64,000 nt of DNA from Allacma fusca (lineage: Eukaryota; Arthropoda; Collembola; Symphypleona; Sminthuridae), in NCBI GenBank assembly GCA_947179485.1, contig OX359245.1:51819067-51883066 (forward strand), in the 5' to 3' direction. The notes under the pieces are model-generated. The model saw nothing but the letters and a program-made list of their open reading frames with translations. It was not told where the DNA came from and searched no databases. Shown here in pieces: positions 52,556 to 63,414 of the stretch. Position 1 is the first letter of the stretch. Every line of letters starts with the position of its first letter. The translations under genes and the position numbers were made by a program.

Positions 52556-52738
52556 TAATGACGGTTGTTGAGCGACACGGTTAAAGCAGAGATTCCCGCG
52601 AATCATTTCGCTTCTTTGCTTTAAACAAGTGTGTCTTTGGCGCATGCAAGAATGCATACAATATATAATTATTCAGGACGAGTCTTCATTCGTAAAATTA
52701 CGATCGAACTTCAGGTAAGTTCGTTTAATCGTATAATT
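52556..52738. repeat. Right inverted terminal repeat of the DIRS-like element
   Basis: Positions 52556-52672 mirror the left terminal repeat. Positions 52673-52738 extend beyond it and mirror the second half of the internal complementary region. Similarity to the latter ends at about 52738, which I take as the element's right end. Confidence 0.88.
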
Positions 52739-52945
52739 ATAATACATAACTAAATATCTCCCAATATACCATTTAATATACCGCCGAAGATACCACGCCT
52801 ATATAACACCCAATAAACTACCCAATATGCCAAACTCTATAAGTATGCCACATCAGCAGGGGCACTGTAACATACATTTTGAGCAGGTCATTGTCACCTC
52901 TACATCAAACACTTCCTCAATTTTCTCTTGGAGGAACATCCTCAG
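52739..52945. other. Short spacer between the DIRS-like element and the hAT nest
   Basis: AT-rich sequence with AATATACC/AATATGCC-type short repeats. Nothing else is recognised. Confidence 0.4.
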
Positions 52946-53804
52946 CAGTGCTGCGGACAAGTTCAAGTAATACTTGAGTTTTCAAGTCAAGTTCAAGTTC
53001 GGGTCAAGTTCAAGTATGCCAATTTGTTTACTTGAATCTTTCGGGTCAGGTTTAAGTACGGACTCGGCTTAACCATGACATTTTAAGACAAGTCAGGTTC
53101 AAGTATCAACAAGTAAGGGAAATTTACTTAAACCTAAAGTCAAGTTCAAGGTCAAGTTATGGAAAGAAAAAACTTGACCATAAACTTGAGATTTCGTGGT
53201 CAAGTTCAAGTAATTTTAGATTGCGCATGCCATAAAGGACAAAATTCAAAATCAGCCCGTTTTAGGAAGGTCTTGCTTACCACACGTTGCTCATTGTTAG
53301 TTGTTAAAGCGGAAATGCTTCTCCATGAAATGAAAGAATTATCTTGATAATTCATATTGTTTCTTTGAATTAATTAGTTTTAAATTGTGGAAATAAATTA
53401 CAATATGAAATGTGCTTTGATGGCCCTTTACAATAAGCGTTTAGTAAATAAGTAAAAACTAGTTTATTAAATATTAAATTAAGAGTACTGGTAATACTCC
53501 AGTACATAGTAGAGCATCTCGGGCGGTTAAAATTTACGGGTAAGCCCGCCAAAAGCCCGGCCCGCACGGCCTTTGAGCGGGTACGGGTAAAAATTATTAC
53601 ATTTGACGGGTTACGGGCGGGTACGGTCTTTTCATCTCGGTTAAAAAAGACCGTGAAAGCCCGTAAAAGCCCGTGAGAATTTCCATTAATTGTGATTGTG
53701 AATGCAGGAGCAGCGATTGTGAATGTACATAGACTTGAATGACTTGAACGAATTTCAGAAGTTTGCAATTTTAGCTTTCAAACAAACTAAGGCGTGGTGT
53801 ACGA

Positions 53805-53845
53805 TAGAGCATCCACCCGTGGGATATTTTAGGCCCGTGCCCATC
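53805..53845. mobile_element. 41-bp terminal remnant of the middle-type hAT element
   Basis: TAGAGCATCCACCCGTGGGA and the next 20 bases match the tip of the middle element's right end, reverse complemented. It is flanked by TGTACGA on both sides (53798-53804 and 53846-53852), seven bases of a possible 8-bp target duplication. It looks like a nearly complete internal deletion of another copy. Confidence 0.5.
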
Positions 53846-53855
53846 TGTACGACTG

Positions 53856-53920
53856 TTACTAAATAACAAAGGCAGGTATGCAAGAAAATTTCTTGTATAC
53901 CTGCCTTTGTTATTTAGTAA
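53856..53920. repeat. 65-bp near-perfect palindrome
   Basis: The left arm TTACTAAATAACAAAGGCAG and following bases pair with a right arm ending CTTTGTTATTTAGTAA. The arms are 32 bases with one mismatch and almost no loop. It could extrude as a cruciform or, if transcribed, form a long hairpin. It lies inside the middle hAT element. Confidence 0.9.
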
Positions 53921-54400
53921 GTTTAATTCGCTCTTCATTACTATGGAAAATTCCGTTTAGTCTTGTTCACCTTTCAGTAAACATTTTATGGAAATGATGG
54001 TTACCTCTGTTCCAGTCAAGTAAATGTACTTGACAAGCGGTGCTACTTCTTCAGCACCGCAACCAACAACCAATCTATTGTTTATCTGCTGACCCATTTA
54101 TTCTAAATAAGCTAATCTAGGAAATTTCCACTGACCTGTACATTTCTTTCATTCACTTTATCTTACCGCCTAAACCATTGTAAATTCTAACCTTTAAGAA
54201 AATGCACATACACTTACTGGCGAGCCTTTGACGTGAACACTTCTCTGATTTTAATTCTCGTAGATTTTGTAAATAAATATACGCTCGTAGGTCAGAATCA
54301 AAAACCCAAGCCAACCTAAAGCGAAGTCTTATTTTATCCATAAATCCCATGTATCTAATTGTGGTCAAATTGTCATCCTCACAAAGTACGCATCTCATAC

Positions 54401-55056
54401 CAGAGATGTCCAAATGAAATTGCCTTCCTTCAAGCCTTCGAAGGCAATTTTTTGAAGAAATGCATTCCTTCATCCTTCTATTGAAGGAAGCCTTCAAAAT
54501 ATTTTTGCCTTCCTTCAGCCCTATTTTACGTATTAATTTAATGGCTCCAGCCTTCAGCCTTCAAAAAAAATCAGACCTCCTTCCTATTCAGCCTTCATAA
54601 CATGAAATACCATAGCCATGCATTTAAACAACCCTTTTGCAGGTAAAGCACCTGAAAATCAGGGATAAAATTTATTCAATTGAGTTCGTTTATTAAAATC
54701 AGAAACAATGAAGTAAATCTTATCGTGCATTTGTAGTGTTTTTAGTACACTCTCATTGTTGTATTTGTAACTATATATTGTAGCTCATTGCATGCGCGAA
54801 GCCTTCTAAGCAGCAGAGGGCTACTTTACATACTTCCTTCCTTCGCCTTCAGTTTTCTGTTAATAATAGGAAGGCTTTCTTCAGCCTTCCCGAATTAATT
54901 CAGCCTTCCCGAATTAATTCAGCCTTCCCGAATTAATTCAGCCTTCCCGAATTATTTCAGCCTTCCCGCCTTCCCTTCCCAACTCTCTGAAAATTGATAC
55001 TCCGCCTTCAATGAAGCCTTCATTGAAGGCTAGCCTTCGAAGGCTGGACATGTCTG
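54401..55056. mobile_element. hAT-type MITE (inner of three nested)
   Basis: The ends CAGAGATGTCCA (54401) and CAGACATGTCCA (reverse complement, ending 55056) match at 11 of 12 bases. They are flanked by a perfect 8-bp target duplication TCTCATAC (54393-54400 and 55057-55064). The interior is made almost wholly of GCCTTC/GAAGGC motifs in both orientations, including a 19-bp minisatellite. There is no coding capacity. It is inserted in the middle element and so is the youngest of the three insertions. Confidence 0.9.
54882..54970. repeat. 19-bp minisatellite (CAGCCTTCCCGAATTAATT)
   Basis: Four full copies begin at 54882, 54901, 54920 and 54939, followed by a partial one. The first three are identical and the fourth has one change. 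It is a local expansion of the inner element's GCCTTC motif. Confidence 0.95.
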
Positions 55057-56117
55057 TCTCATACTAACACGGCACATCATACAGTCCCTCTAACATCTGG
55101 GCTCATCAAGTCTAGAAGATGAATCCAGCTAGTAGTTCAAGTATTTGTAATAAGAATCCAAAAGTTAACATTGTAATAAATTCAAGAACGCCACCAGAAG
55201 TGCTTAACAAAACCGAAATAGCAGCATAAGCTTTTGTATTGCCTTCTTAATAAACAAGGTAGCTTAACGACTGCATATAACAGTCAAGAACACCAATATT
55301 TTAAAATACAGTTTTTCAGTATTTAAGATGTATGGTATTTGCGGGCGGGCTACGGGCTTTTTTTAATTTTGCAGGCCGGGCCGGGCTTTTTCGATAAACA
55401 TTAATTTCGGGCCGGGCGGGTACGGGTAAAACGTTGCGAGCCACGGGCGGGCATGGGCCTAAAATATCCCACGGGGTGATGCTCTAGTACATAGGTATGT
55501 GCATGTATGAACACTAAATAAGACTTGACACCATATACTTAAAATTCGACAGATATACAGTGAAGTTAGTTATAAGGGCTCAGCTTATAATGAGTGTATC
55601 GATATCAGGGATGCATTTGTTTGACCCCAACTTTCATTTACACAATGCTTTAGATGTTTTTGTAAGGGAAATTCCTTTATAAATTGTATAGACAATTATA
55701 TCGTTCTTTTACTGTATTCAGTATACGCTCAAAGATGTCCTCGAATTGTTTTAAATAAAAAATAGCAGTAAAATTGTTATCTGAATGCGTTTTGGTTTTC
55801 CGTCAAAATGAATGAATGATTTGTGGATACATGTTCGAAAAGTTATTTTTATAATTTTTGTGATACTTAACTTGAATTATCACTTTCAAGTCGCGTTCAA
55901 GTCATGGTCAAGTCAAGTCAAGTTTGGAACTTTAACTATATACTTAATCAAGTTCGGGTCTTACAAAGTTACTTGATTACTTGAACTTGACAAGTAAAGT
56001 AATTACACGAACGCGAGTTATCAAGTTCAGGTTTTGTCTTGAAAATTACTTGAAGTTTCGTGGTCAAGTCAAGTTCATGGTCCAGGTTTCAAATTACTTG
56101 ACCCGATCGCAGCACTG

Positions 56118-57308
56118 ATCCTAAGCATTTGTCCCAACACTTTAGGTCTAATTATATATGGCCGGGGTTGGATTTTTGCTAATTCCCCTGAAAGATTGCT
56201 TTTAAATTTCCCTGTTGAAACTTAAGTAACTGCAAGGAAGTTGTCAGCAATTCCAAATAAATCCCTGCTAAAAAAAGGTCAGCAGTTTTTGTAATCCCTA
56301 TTGGCAACCAAAATTTCCATCAAAACATCAAATCCCTGTCAAATAAGGTGAACGCCTTTCCAAATCCATCTTTACAAAAAAGATCACGCAAATTATTTTG
56401 ACAGGCCAAGAAAGTCAACGAATTTGAAAACTCAGTTTACAAAACATAATCCCTTCCTGTTGACATTTTCCTTGGCAGAATAGTTTTTCTCTGGGAAGAA
56501 TCTTCCCATGAAAATAAGAACCCTGTGACATGGTAAATAATTTCTGATTGGGTTTGGGTAAGTACTCAGCCAATAAATTACATGTGAAAATACATGAAAG
56601 TATTTTATATAAGTGCAATTTACTTCAACCATCGAGAAAAGCAATGCCAGAGGTTTCAATGTACAGATAATGCCAAATAACCAATAACCAGGATCAAAAT
56701 TTTAGTATTTTATTTTGATGTGGGAATAAAAAGAACTTTTAACAGCTAAGTTTATTTAAACGAATATCTACATATACGGCAAAAATGTTTAATTCCCTGT
56801 TTATAATACTGCTCTTGTGATATGGCCACAGAACTACCCCAAAAATATTTATATTCGTGTTTAAATAATTCCCGAATTGAATTTGAATTGAATTTACTGT
56901 AACCTGATTGCACTATCTATATTTACATTCAAAGGATACGAACATCTCTGACTACCTCCACAGGAAAGTTAGAATTGAACAAATTGCCGGTAAACGTTAG
57001 ATGTTAATATCACCGCATAAATTAAAAAAAACATTGCAAACTATTATTTAATTATCTGCATATATTGAAATGCTTCGAAATTTAAGGAAATGATTTTTTT
57101 TAGAATGGCTTGAACCTAACCCATTAGTCCAGTCTAAGAAAAATATGTTCTAAGTTCCTGATATAAAACTGTTAATTCAATCCCTTGATTGGGCCATTTC
57201 TCGTTTAGAATTGTATTAACTTTCATTAAATTCTGTAAGGAAGAAAAGGACATTACTTAAGGTCAGAATTTTAAAATCCACTATGTAAATGGATAAATGG
57301 TGAAACAA
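56118..57308. other. Intergenic region between the hAT nest and the isoprenoid-synthase-like gene
   Basis: AT-rich. Between about 56190 and 56345 the motif TCCCTG (with neighbours AAT/AAA) recurs several times, which could be the worn subterminal repeat of another DNA transposon, but I find no ends. Nothing else is recognised. Confidence 0.4.
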
Positions 57309-58971
57309 TTAGAAATTCCGGCCAAATGAAGCACTGGAAACATGGCTAAAATACGTTTGCAGATCTTCAACTGGTAATTGTGCCACCAGGTCGGAAATGT
57401 CATGACATTTTTCTTCTTCCCACTGGGCATACATCTTATGTAGTTCCATTTTCTCATAAACTCCCTTCACCTCTTCAATGTTCTCCGCCTTACTTGAGCC
57501 ATAGTTTTCCTTTAAATTATTAACAAAAATTTTAGTCGCACAATTAAATTCTGAGTTGAATCATATGTGTACTAGCAATGAATTAAACGTAAGGCAGGCA
57601 TACCAGCAAAATTTTGCGATCTTCCCAAGGCGCATACTCCAAAGCCATTGCCAACTGCCAGGTGCACATTCCGTTTACAATGTTCTGCTCAAATTTTTCA
57701 GGGTGGTAAGTTGTTCCGACCAAATCTGTTTTTGCACTGTGGACAATACCAACGAGGTTTGTAATCGCCTTCACATTTTGTAGAAGCCTAGGATCCTTGT
57801 AACCAGTCTAAAAATAAAAATATCCAATAAATGTTCACACGGGCTGACATTTGTTTTCCATTCAATTACATCTGAAAATTTGAAGTTATTACCATTAGCA
57901 TACTAGATATCACGGGTTGGTAAAAGAATCCCTGAAGCATCATTGATTTTACGCGTGTGTAAAAATCTAGTTTGTACCTTAAAAACGAAAAAAAGTATTA
58001 ATTAAATCAAATGTAAATTTCAAAATTCATAATACAAGTGTATTCTTGCCTTAACTGGTTTGAAAACCTTTCATGAGACCAGTTGATTTATGAAGAAAAA
58101 AAATATTTAAAGTCATACACATAGTGTACACTTCATAAAATTAATTATTACAGAGAGAGAGAGAGAGATTCAGAGAATGATTACAGATGGAATTGTCTTT
58201 CTTTAGTATTTTTCAAAACCAGGCTTTTCCCATAAAGCTGAGAGTGAGTGTTGAAGTTCCGTAATGTAATCATATCACTGTAGTAGCTCTTCGTTTTAAA
58301 ATATTTCTGAGAAAGCAACGCCGTGGAACTTCGGACTAAAATCCCATCACAGACTGCAGCCACTTCGTGTTTATTTCTGCTGTGCCAGGTGTCCTTCCCA
58401 TTTCTTACCTTCGTGTCGTCTATTACGTCCTCCAATATTTCATGTCCTCGTAATCCCTACACGAAGTAAATACCCTATACACATTTAAAGACCTTTCTCT
58501 TGGATATATCTTCCTTAAAAAAAATTTAACTTATACAAATTATTGGGAACCCGTACCAACTCAATGGCCCAGCCATTTACAATTGCCAAATCAAAATCCG
58601 CTTGGTCCTGTGACAAATACTTGTAAGCAAGTATGGTCTGATGTGCTCTAGAATAAATTTCAGATTTGTAAAATATATTTTGAAGAATGCTAAAAATTAG
58701 CATATAGAGTGTAATCTACAAATATTTTTTATTCTCACGCAATGAAATCCCCATGTGTCACAATTGCTTGAATTGTTTCATTTAGCCATTCAGTTATGTC
58801 TGGCATACTCTCCACTCCAGGGAGGCTCCCAATGTCTTCCAAAATTTGGGGTAGATAAGATTGGAACCTGAAGGATTCAGCATCAGTCAAAAGCTTCACA
58901 GGCTGGGTAATATTTTCTAATAGTCCATTGAAATTGTAAACACCAGAAAAATTTAGTCCAGATTGAGACAT
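57309..58971 (-). CDS. Isoprenyl-diphosphate-synthase-fold protein with degenerate catalytic motifs (complete, six exons)
   Basis: Exons on the minus strand are 58971-58739, 58647-58557, 58456-58185, 57977-57893, 57807-57604 and 57509-57309. All introns are GT-AG and all phases agree, giving 361 residues, about the length of farnesyl diphosphate synthase (FPPS). The fold match is clear across the length: HQTILAYKYL, NGWAIEL, EDVIDDTKVRNGKDTW (for DDIMDSSLTRRGQPCW), GFFYQP, GMCTWQLAMAL (for NKCSW...) and KILLENYGSS at the classic ENYG block. The key residues are changed, however. GGKxxR becomes HGDFIA (73-78), the first Asp-rich motif becomes EDVID (117-121), RRG becomes RNG, the second Asp-rich motif becomes SAKTD (251-255), and the following D..DNK becomes N..NGM. 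A standard FPPS activity is therefore unlikely. It could be an insect-style terpene synthase derived from FPPS, or a pseudoenzyme. Exon 2 might instead end six bases further on, adding VR. No targeting peptide is evident. Confidence 0.85.
58152..58168. repeat. (GA)n microsatellite in intron 3
   Basis: A short AG/GA run lies about 17 bases beyond the exon 3 donor. On the transcript strand it is a CT-rich tract. Confidence 0.85.
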
Positions 58972-59549
58972 TTTCGTTAAATGTTAAAATTTTTGCTAGC
59001 TTTACAAATCAAGAGGGTCACATATAGTTTATACATTACTAAAGATTTTAAATTTAATATTTATTTATTTTGTTTTAAACTTTTTATTAAAGCTACTGTT
59101 CAATGGATCTACACTAGAGAAAGTTCCTTGTATTATAACACAGACCTTGTCTTGAAGCAAAATCGATTTGTTCCATGACTGTTGACGCTGCTCTAGAGTT
59201 CCTCAGAATTTTTGACTGTAGTCTCAAAAGGTGCTTAAAACCTTGTAACATTTTTAAACGCAAGTTTCTATCTGCACGCCAACAGCACAACTGATTTTAA
59301 TTACAAAATGTTTTTTTCGTCACCATAAAAACATTTTATTTTTCCAGAATTTCCCCCAGTTTTCCGAACATTAGAGGGCATTCATTTGTAAAAATAAGAA
59401 ATGTGACAAAAACAAGGATTAGTGGCACCAGGAAAATTTTCCTTGAGCTTCGGCACTCATGAAAAAAAAGTTAGAATCAGTTTTATTGTGTCATTACTAC
59501 TGACTGCCTTTTTGTTGTATACTGCCAGCCAACAGTCATCAGGGTGAAC
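58972..59549. other. Upstream region of the isoprenoid-synthase-like gene
   Basis: This presumably contains its promoter, but I see no clear TATA box or initiator. AT-rich; the short open frames have no resemblance to known proteins. Confidence 0.35.
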
Positions 59550-60488
59550 CAAAGGTGTACAAATGACTCAGCCTATCCTATAGCCTTCCTATTTATAAAA
59601 TTTGAACCGAGCCTACATATATGCCTACATTTTAACCGCCGAATATGTCAGCCTATCCTACATCCTTCCTATATGGGGAGCACCATGCCAATATTAGCAT
59701 ACATTTCATTGACAAATTAGATCAACCAATTTTACACTCTTCGTATATTTTATGCTTCTCGTTGCTGACAGACTATTTAAGGGCATTTCACTCTAATTAA
59801 AAACAATGTCTCAAATTAATGGAATCGGAATAAAATAGTTCGAGTTTAGTCACCTTGGCCAAAGTCCCTAAGAAACGAACAGTGTCGATCTCGCCTTGGA
59901 TTGCTCTGGAAACAGTGGCCAAATTTTACAACGTTGATCAAAAGGGTCGTACCTTGTCATACTTAAGATTTTACAAATTAAATACCACAAGAAACATTTC
60001 TAAAGTCAGCTGAACAGTAAGACAGTTTTATGACAAGGGAAATCTATTAGCTGACTGACAACACATCTCACAATTAGTAAATCCTGTTTGAAATTTGAAT
60101 CGTGTTCAAACACAATTTTTCATTTCAGTGGTCGAGTTTATACAGTTTATACTTTACCGATTATTTTGAAGTTTTACTTTTGGTGAGATTTTAGCGCATA
60201 TCAAGGCGAGATAGCACGAACGTTTCATGCTTGGACCGCAAAATGAAACGTACAATCTGCAAGTACCAGTCGCGGATTATTCTTTAATTTTCATTTTGCC
60301 CGTTCCATATACCATTTAATAAAAATGATATGCTTCAATAGCCTGCACATATGCCTATAATTCTACGACGGCTGAGCCTGCCTATTTTGTAGGCTAGGAT
60401 TTAAGTGTATATTCTTGCACCCTATTTTACCTACAAACCTCTTTAACAAAATCATCGCACCCTATAAATAGCCTACAAATAGGCATTG
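59550..60488. mobile_element. hAT-like non-autonomous DNA transposon
   Basis: The segment is flanked by a perfect 8-bp direct repeat GGGTGAAC (59542-59549 and 60489-60496). The left tip is CAAAGGTGTACAAATG and the right tip, reverse complemented, is CAATGCCTATTTGTAGG, so the inverted repeat is poor beyond the first bases. Subterminal motifs AGCCTATCCTA and CCTTCCTAT near the left end, and GCCTATAA/TAGCCTACAAATAGG near the right, are repeated in opposite orientation. No transposase. The 8-bp duplication and the repeated subterminal motifs support a hAT-like origin, while the weak ends keep confidence moderate. Confidence 0.6.
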
Positions 60489-63414
60489 GGGTGAACATTA
60501 ATATTTTTTCTCTACGTTCTTGGAATTGTAATTATGATGCTCAATTTTGTACAGAACTTTATTTAACAATTTTGAAAATACGCCTAAAATTAGGGGAATT
60601 ACAGACGAGGATACACTTCTCTGTTCACATGGAGTGTAAACCCTGCTCAACTAGATCGAACTGTTAGGATAGAACGTTTTGCCATTATCGACCAATGTTG
60701 ACTTTCTGCGCCTGTTCAATAGAATTCGGGATGTCAGTCTGGAAAAAAAATTCTTTTCATTTCTGAAGAACATCCTAGAAATTCATTGATTCGATCAGAC
60801 GACGTCACCTTTCTCCATGACCGTCTCGCGTGCATGAAGTCAAAAATGATTCAAAAACATTTTTGCTAGACATAATAAATTAGAATTGCCCTATTTCTAA
60901 CTGTCCTAACTCTTCTGATTTAAATTTGGGTGAGCTCTTGTGACCAAGCTTGAAATACAACTTCAAGGATCGTCCGATTCAGAAATATCCTAACAACGTC
61001 GCCAAAATACGTCGTGACTTGCAAAAAAGCGATAATTCATACGTTGAAAAACACGTAAAATGACATTGATGAATTCGAGATTGAACGAGGTTTGGATTGC
61101 TTAAAAAAGCCTCACGTTTGAGTAAATTAGTTTTTCTAATTTTATTTTACCTGGTCATAACATATCTGTAATTTCTTGAGCAATTGCATTTAATTGTTTT
61201 CAATGCAGAATAAAATTCCTCTACAACAAAATGCCTTCTAAAAGTGTGTAGATTGAGTGGGTCTTGAATAACCTGGGGACATAGGTTAATGCACATCATA
61301 TAAGCATTATTGACATATTTTAATAATTACTGCACTTCAACTTTCCAGATGTTGAGCAAAAAGTGACATTGCTGTAAAATCTGTAAAAAAAATTATCATT
61401 CATATGTTCAGGTCATATTCTTTTAAACGACTTTCTGGGAAATGATGCCCTAGTCAGTTTTTACTCGATTGGTAAAGATTATGGTCAAATGCATGAAATG
61501 CATCTACAGGCGCTACACCCTGCAGCTTTTACTGGGGGGTATAGGACTGTCGCCGAATTTGTAAACAATTATTGCACATGTATTTTTTTAAATAGCTCAA
61601 AACCTGTAGGTAACGTAGTTACAAAATATCAACAATGTAATAATTATCTGTATTACAATTTGCCAAGAACTGGAAAACAGTAATCTTTATTAAGAAAATT
61701 TCTTTCAAAATTCTCTTTCCGAATATAAGTGAAAATCAGATGAGTGTGAATACACAAAAACTAAAGTAACGTATAAACTTTATACAAAAACAAGTTTAAA
61801 ACATTATTCCCCGTTCTGAATCAAATTATTTTTCAGATTTTCAAAAAAATTTAAATTGATGATTGCTACGTTCTTCCTTTGTGAATTTGGCCATGAATGC
61901 TAATAATGGAGAGGAAAGTTGAAGAAATTTCTCAGAAGAAGCAATAGAGGTGAGGAAGATGTGAGAAAAGCTAATTATCTGTTTTTAATAGGGGTGACAG
62001 GATTGTTTTTGAAAATATGATGGTCCAAGATATTTATTTCCGGGGTTTAAGTCAATGCTCGTCTGAGCAGCTTACAATGTGCCCCATTGTATCACCTGGA
62101 GATTTAGCAACTGTGTATCTAATGCCGATGCACGTAGCAACCTTGTGCATGCAATTTCATTCTCGTTATAAAAAACGCGAAACCCAAAAAAATATAGACG
62201 TATTACCTCCTAGGAGCCAAACGTTGACCCATGCAATGGTGGGTTACACCTGAGGAGTAGGTATACACTTATAGACTTAAACCCCCCAGAGGAAACTAAT
62301 TATCAAATATGAGAGAAACTGTGCACACACACTAATAAATGTGGACATTGCAGACAGGTTTTGCCATCGTGTAACTAAGGAAGCAAAACCAGGTTTTTTA
62401 TTTTGCAAATCTGAAAAACGTCCCACCAGAGTAAATATGAAAATGCATCTGGCGGCAAAATTTTTACTTTGTAAAAAATTTCATTTGAAGTTGCATTCTT
62501 GAAAACTTTTTGTTACGGTTGACACGAGTTCCTTCAAAATCAATAGGGTTCTTATTTTTGACTCAATCTACTCCTGCAAAATTTTGAAGTGTTTGGCAGT
62601 TATTGTGGCAACAGGAAAGCAGACAATTAGACACCCCGACATTGGCAGTTGAGACTTCCAGCTTTTAAAATCTCGGCCCTTTAAAATTAGGACCATCCAA
62701 CAACCAAACATGTGAGAAAAACATTATGAAGTTAAGGATATTTGATTTTCGTGTTCAGTATCGTCGGAGGATTCTAGACTTATCTGGGTGTTATGAAGAT
62801 TTAAATGTCATTCAATCTCTTGGGCTGTCTCTTCAGGGTCCTAATTTAATTTTGTCCATCTGTGAATATGATTACACCGAAACCACCCAAAAGATTTCAA
62901 CCCCGTTTTACACAGCAAAGCATATTACTACAAGCTTATTTGGGGTTTGCTTTTGGTTGAAATCCTGACCTAAAATTTTTTGAGGAAACAAAATATGAAA
63001 TCTCTAGTTCCATTCCAAATCTTACATTTTCACTTCCCCGGAAGATATTTCACACAAGAAGAGATGAAAATTTATTGCGTTACAAGGTAAACGCAAGAAT
63101 TTGCTGGGCTAAAACTAGGATATGATTAAAGTAACATCTTTACACCGGTGCTTTTATTGAAAAATATTATTACAATGATAAGCTTATTAAGTGTTTGATT
63201 ATTTTTATATGATTATGTAATAATAATTGAAAATTAAAGTAATTTTATAATATTTTGTTACTTTTACGACAGCAAATATTTGTCAAAGTTGTACTGTAAG
63301 CACACTTTTTTTGAACGCAAGAGTTCCCCCAGAATAACTTTTTCAAATGTAAGTTTTAATGTTTCAATTAATAATAGTATTAAAGATAAAGTTACAATAC
63401 AAAAGATAAAATCC
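60489..63414. other. Intergenic region between the two isoprenoid-synthase-like genes
   Basis: About 2.9 kb of AT-rich sequence. Open frames of 64-80 codons at 61489, 62017 and 62726 (plus strand) have no recognisable domains. I looked on the minus strand for leftover exons of a third family copy (ENYG, C-T-W or ATG-exon blocks) and did not find one. Confidence 0.4.

Larger units (their letters stand above)
48010..52738 (+). mobile_element. DIRS-like tyrosine-recombinase retrotransposon, nearly full length, broken
   Basis: About 4.7 kb holds the parts of a DIRS element in the expected order: left inverted terminal repeat, gag-like region, reverse transcriptase/RNase H/methyltransferase region, tyrosine recombinase region, internal complementary region and right inverted terminal repeat. 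There is no integrase and there are no LTRs, as expected for DIRS. The shared part of the terminal repeats (about 117 bp) is almost identical between ends, so insertion was probably recent. The coding part looks interrupted about three times, so I treat it as a young fossil. It lies directly downstream of the NB-ARC gene. Confidence 0.9.
53510..55486. mobile_element. hAT-type non-autonomous DNA transposon (middle of three nested)
   Basis: The ends are TAGAGCATC at 53510 and its reverse complement ending at 55486. They are flanked by a perfect 8-bp target duplication GTACATAG (53502-53509 and 55487-55494). The subterminal regions are full of GGGCGGGTACGGG / CCCGTACCCGCCC-type motifs. No transposase is seen; open frames of 114-132 codons here have no transposase motifs. 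It is inserted in the outer element and hosts the inner one. Confidence 0.88.
52946..56117. mobile_element. hAT-type non-autonomous DNA transposon (outer of three nested)
   Basis: The ends are CAGTGCTGCG at 52946 and its reverse complement ending at 56117. They are flanked by an 8-bp target duplication, ATCCTCAG (52938-52945) and ATCCTAAG (56118-56125), with seven of eight bases matching. Both subterminal regions (about 52956-53220 and 55870-56100) are crowded with CAAGTT/AACTTG motifs in opposite orientation, typical of hAT transposase-binding repeats. No transposase is visible. Two further elements are inserted inside it. Without them it would be about 1.2 kb. Confidence 0.85.

Noticed and set aside
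53370-54497. Minus-strand open frames of 132 and 114 codons inside the hAT nest
   Set aside because: They are built from the repeated GGGCGGG/CCCG and AT-rich element sequence and cross element boundaries. They carry no hAT transposase motifs.
57309-58971. Ordinary farnesyl diphosphate synthase
   Set aside because: The fold and length fit, but most substrate- and metal-binding residues of that enzyme are replaced.
61489-62968. Plus-strand open frames of 64-80 codons as genes
   Set aside because: No recognisable domain and no convincing splice context. They are expected by chance in sequence of this length.
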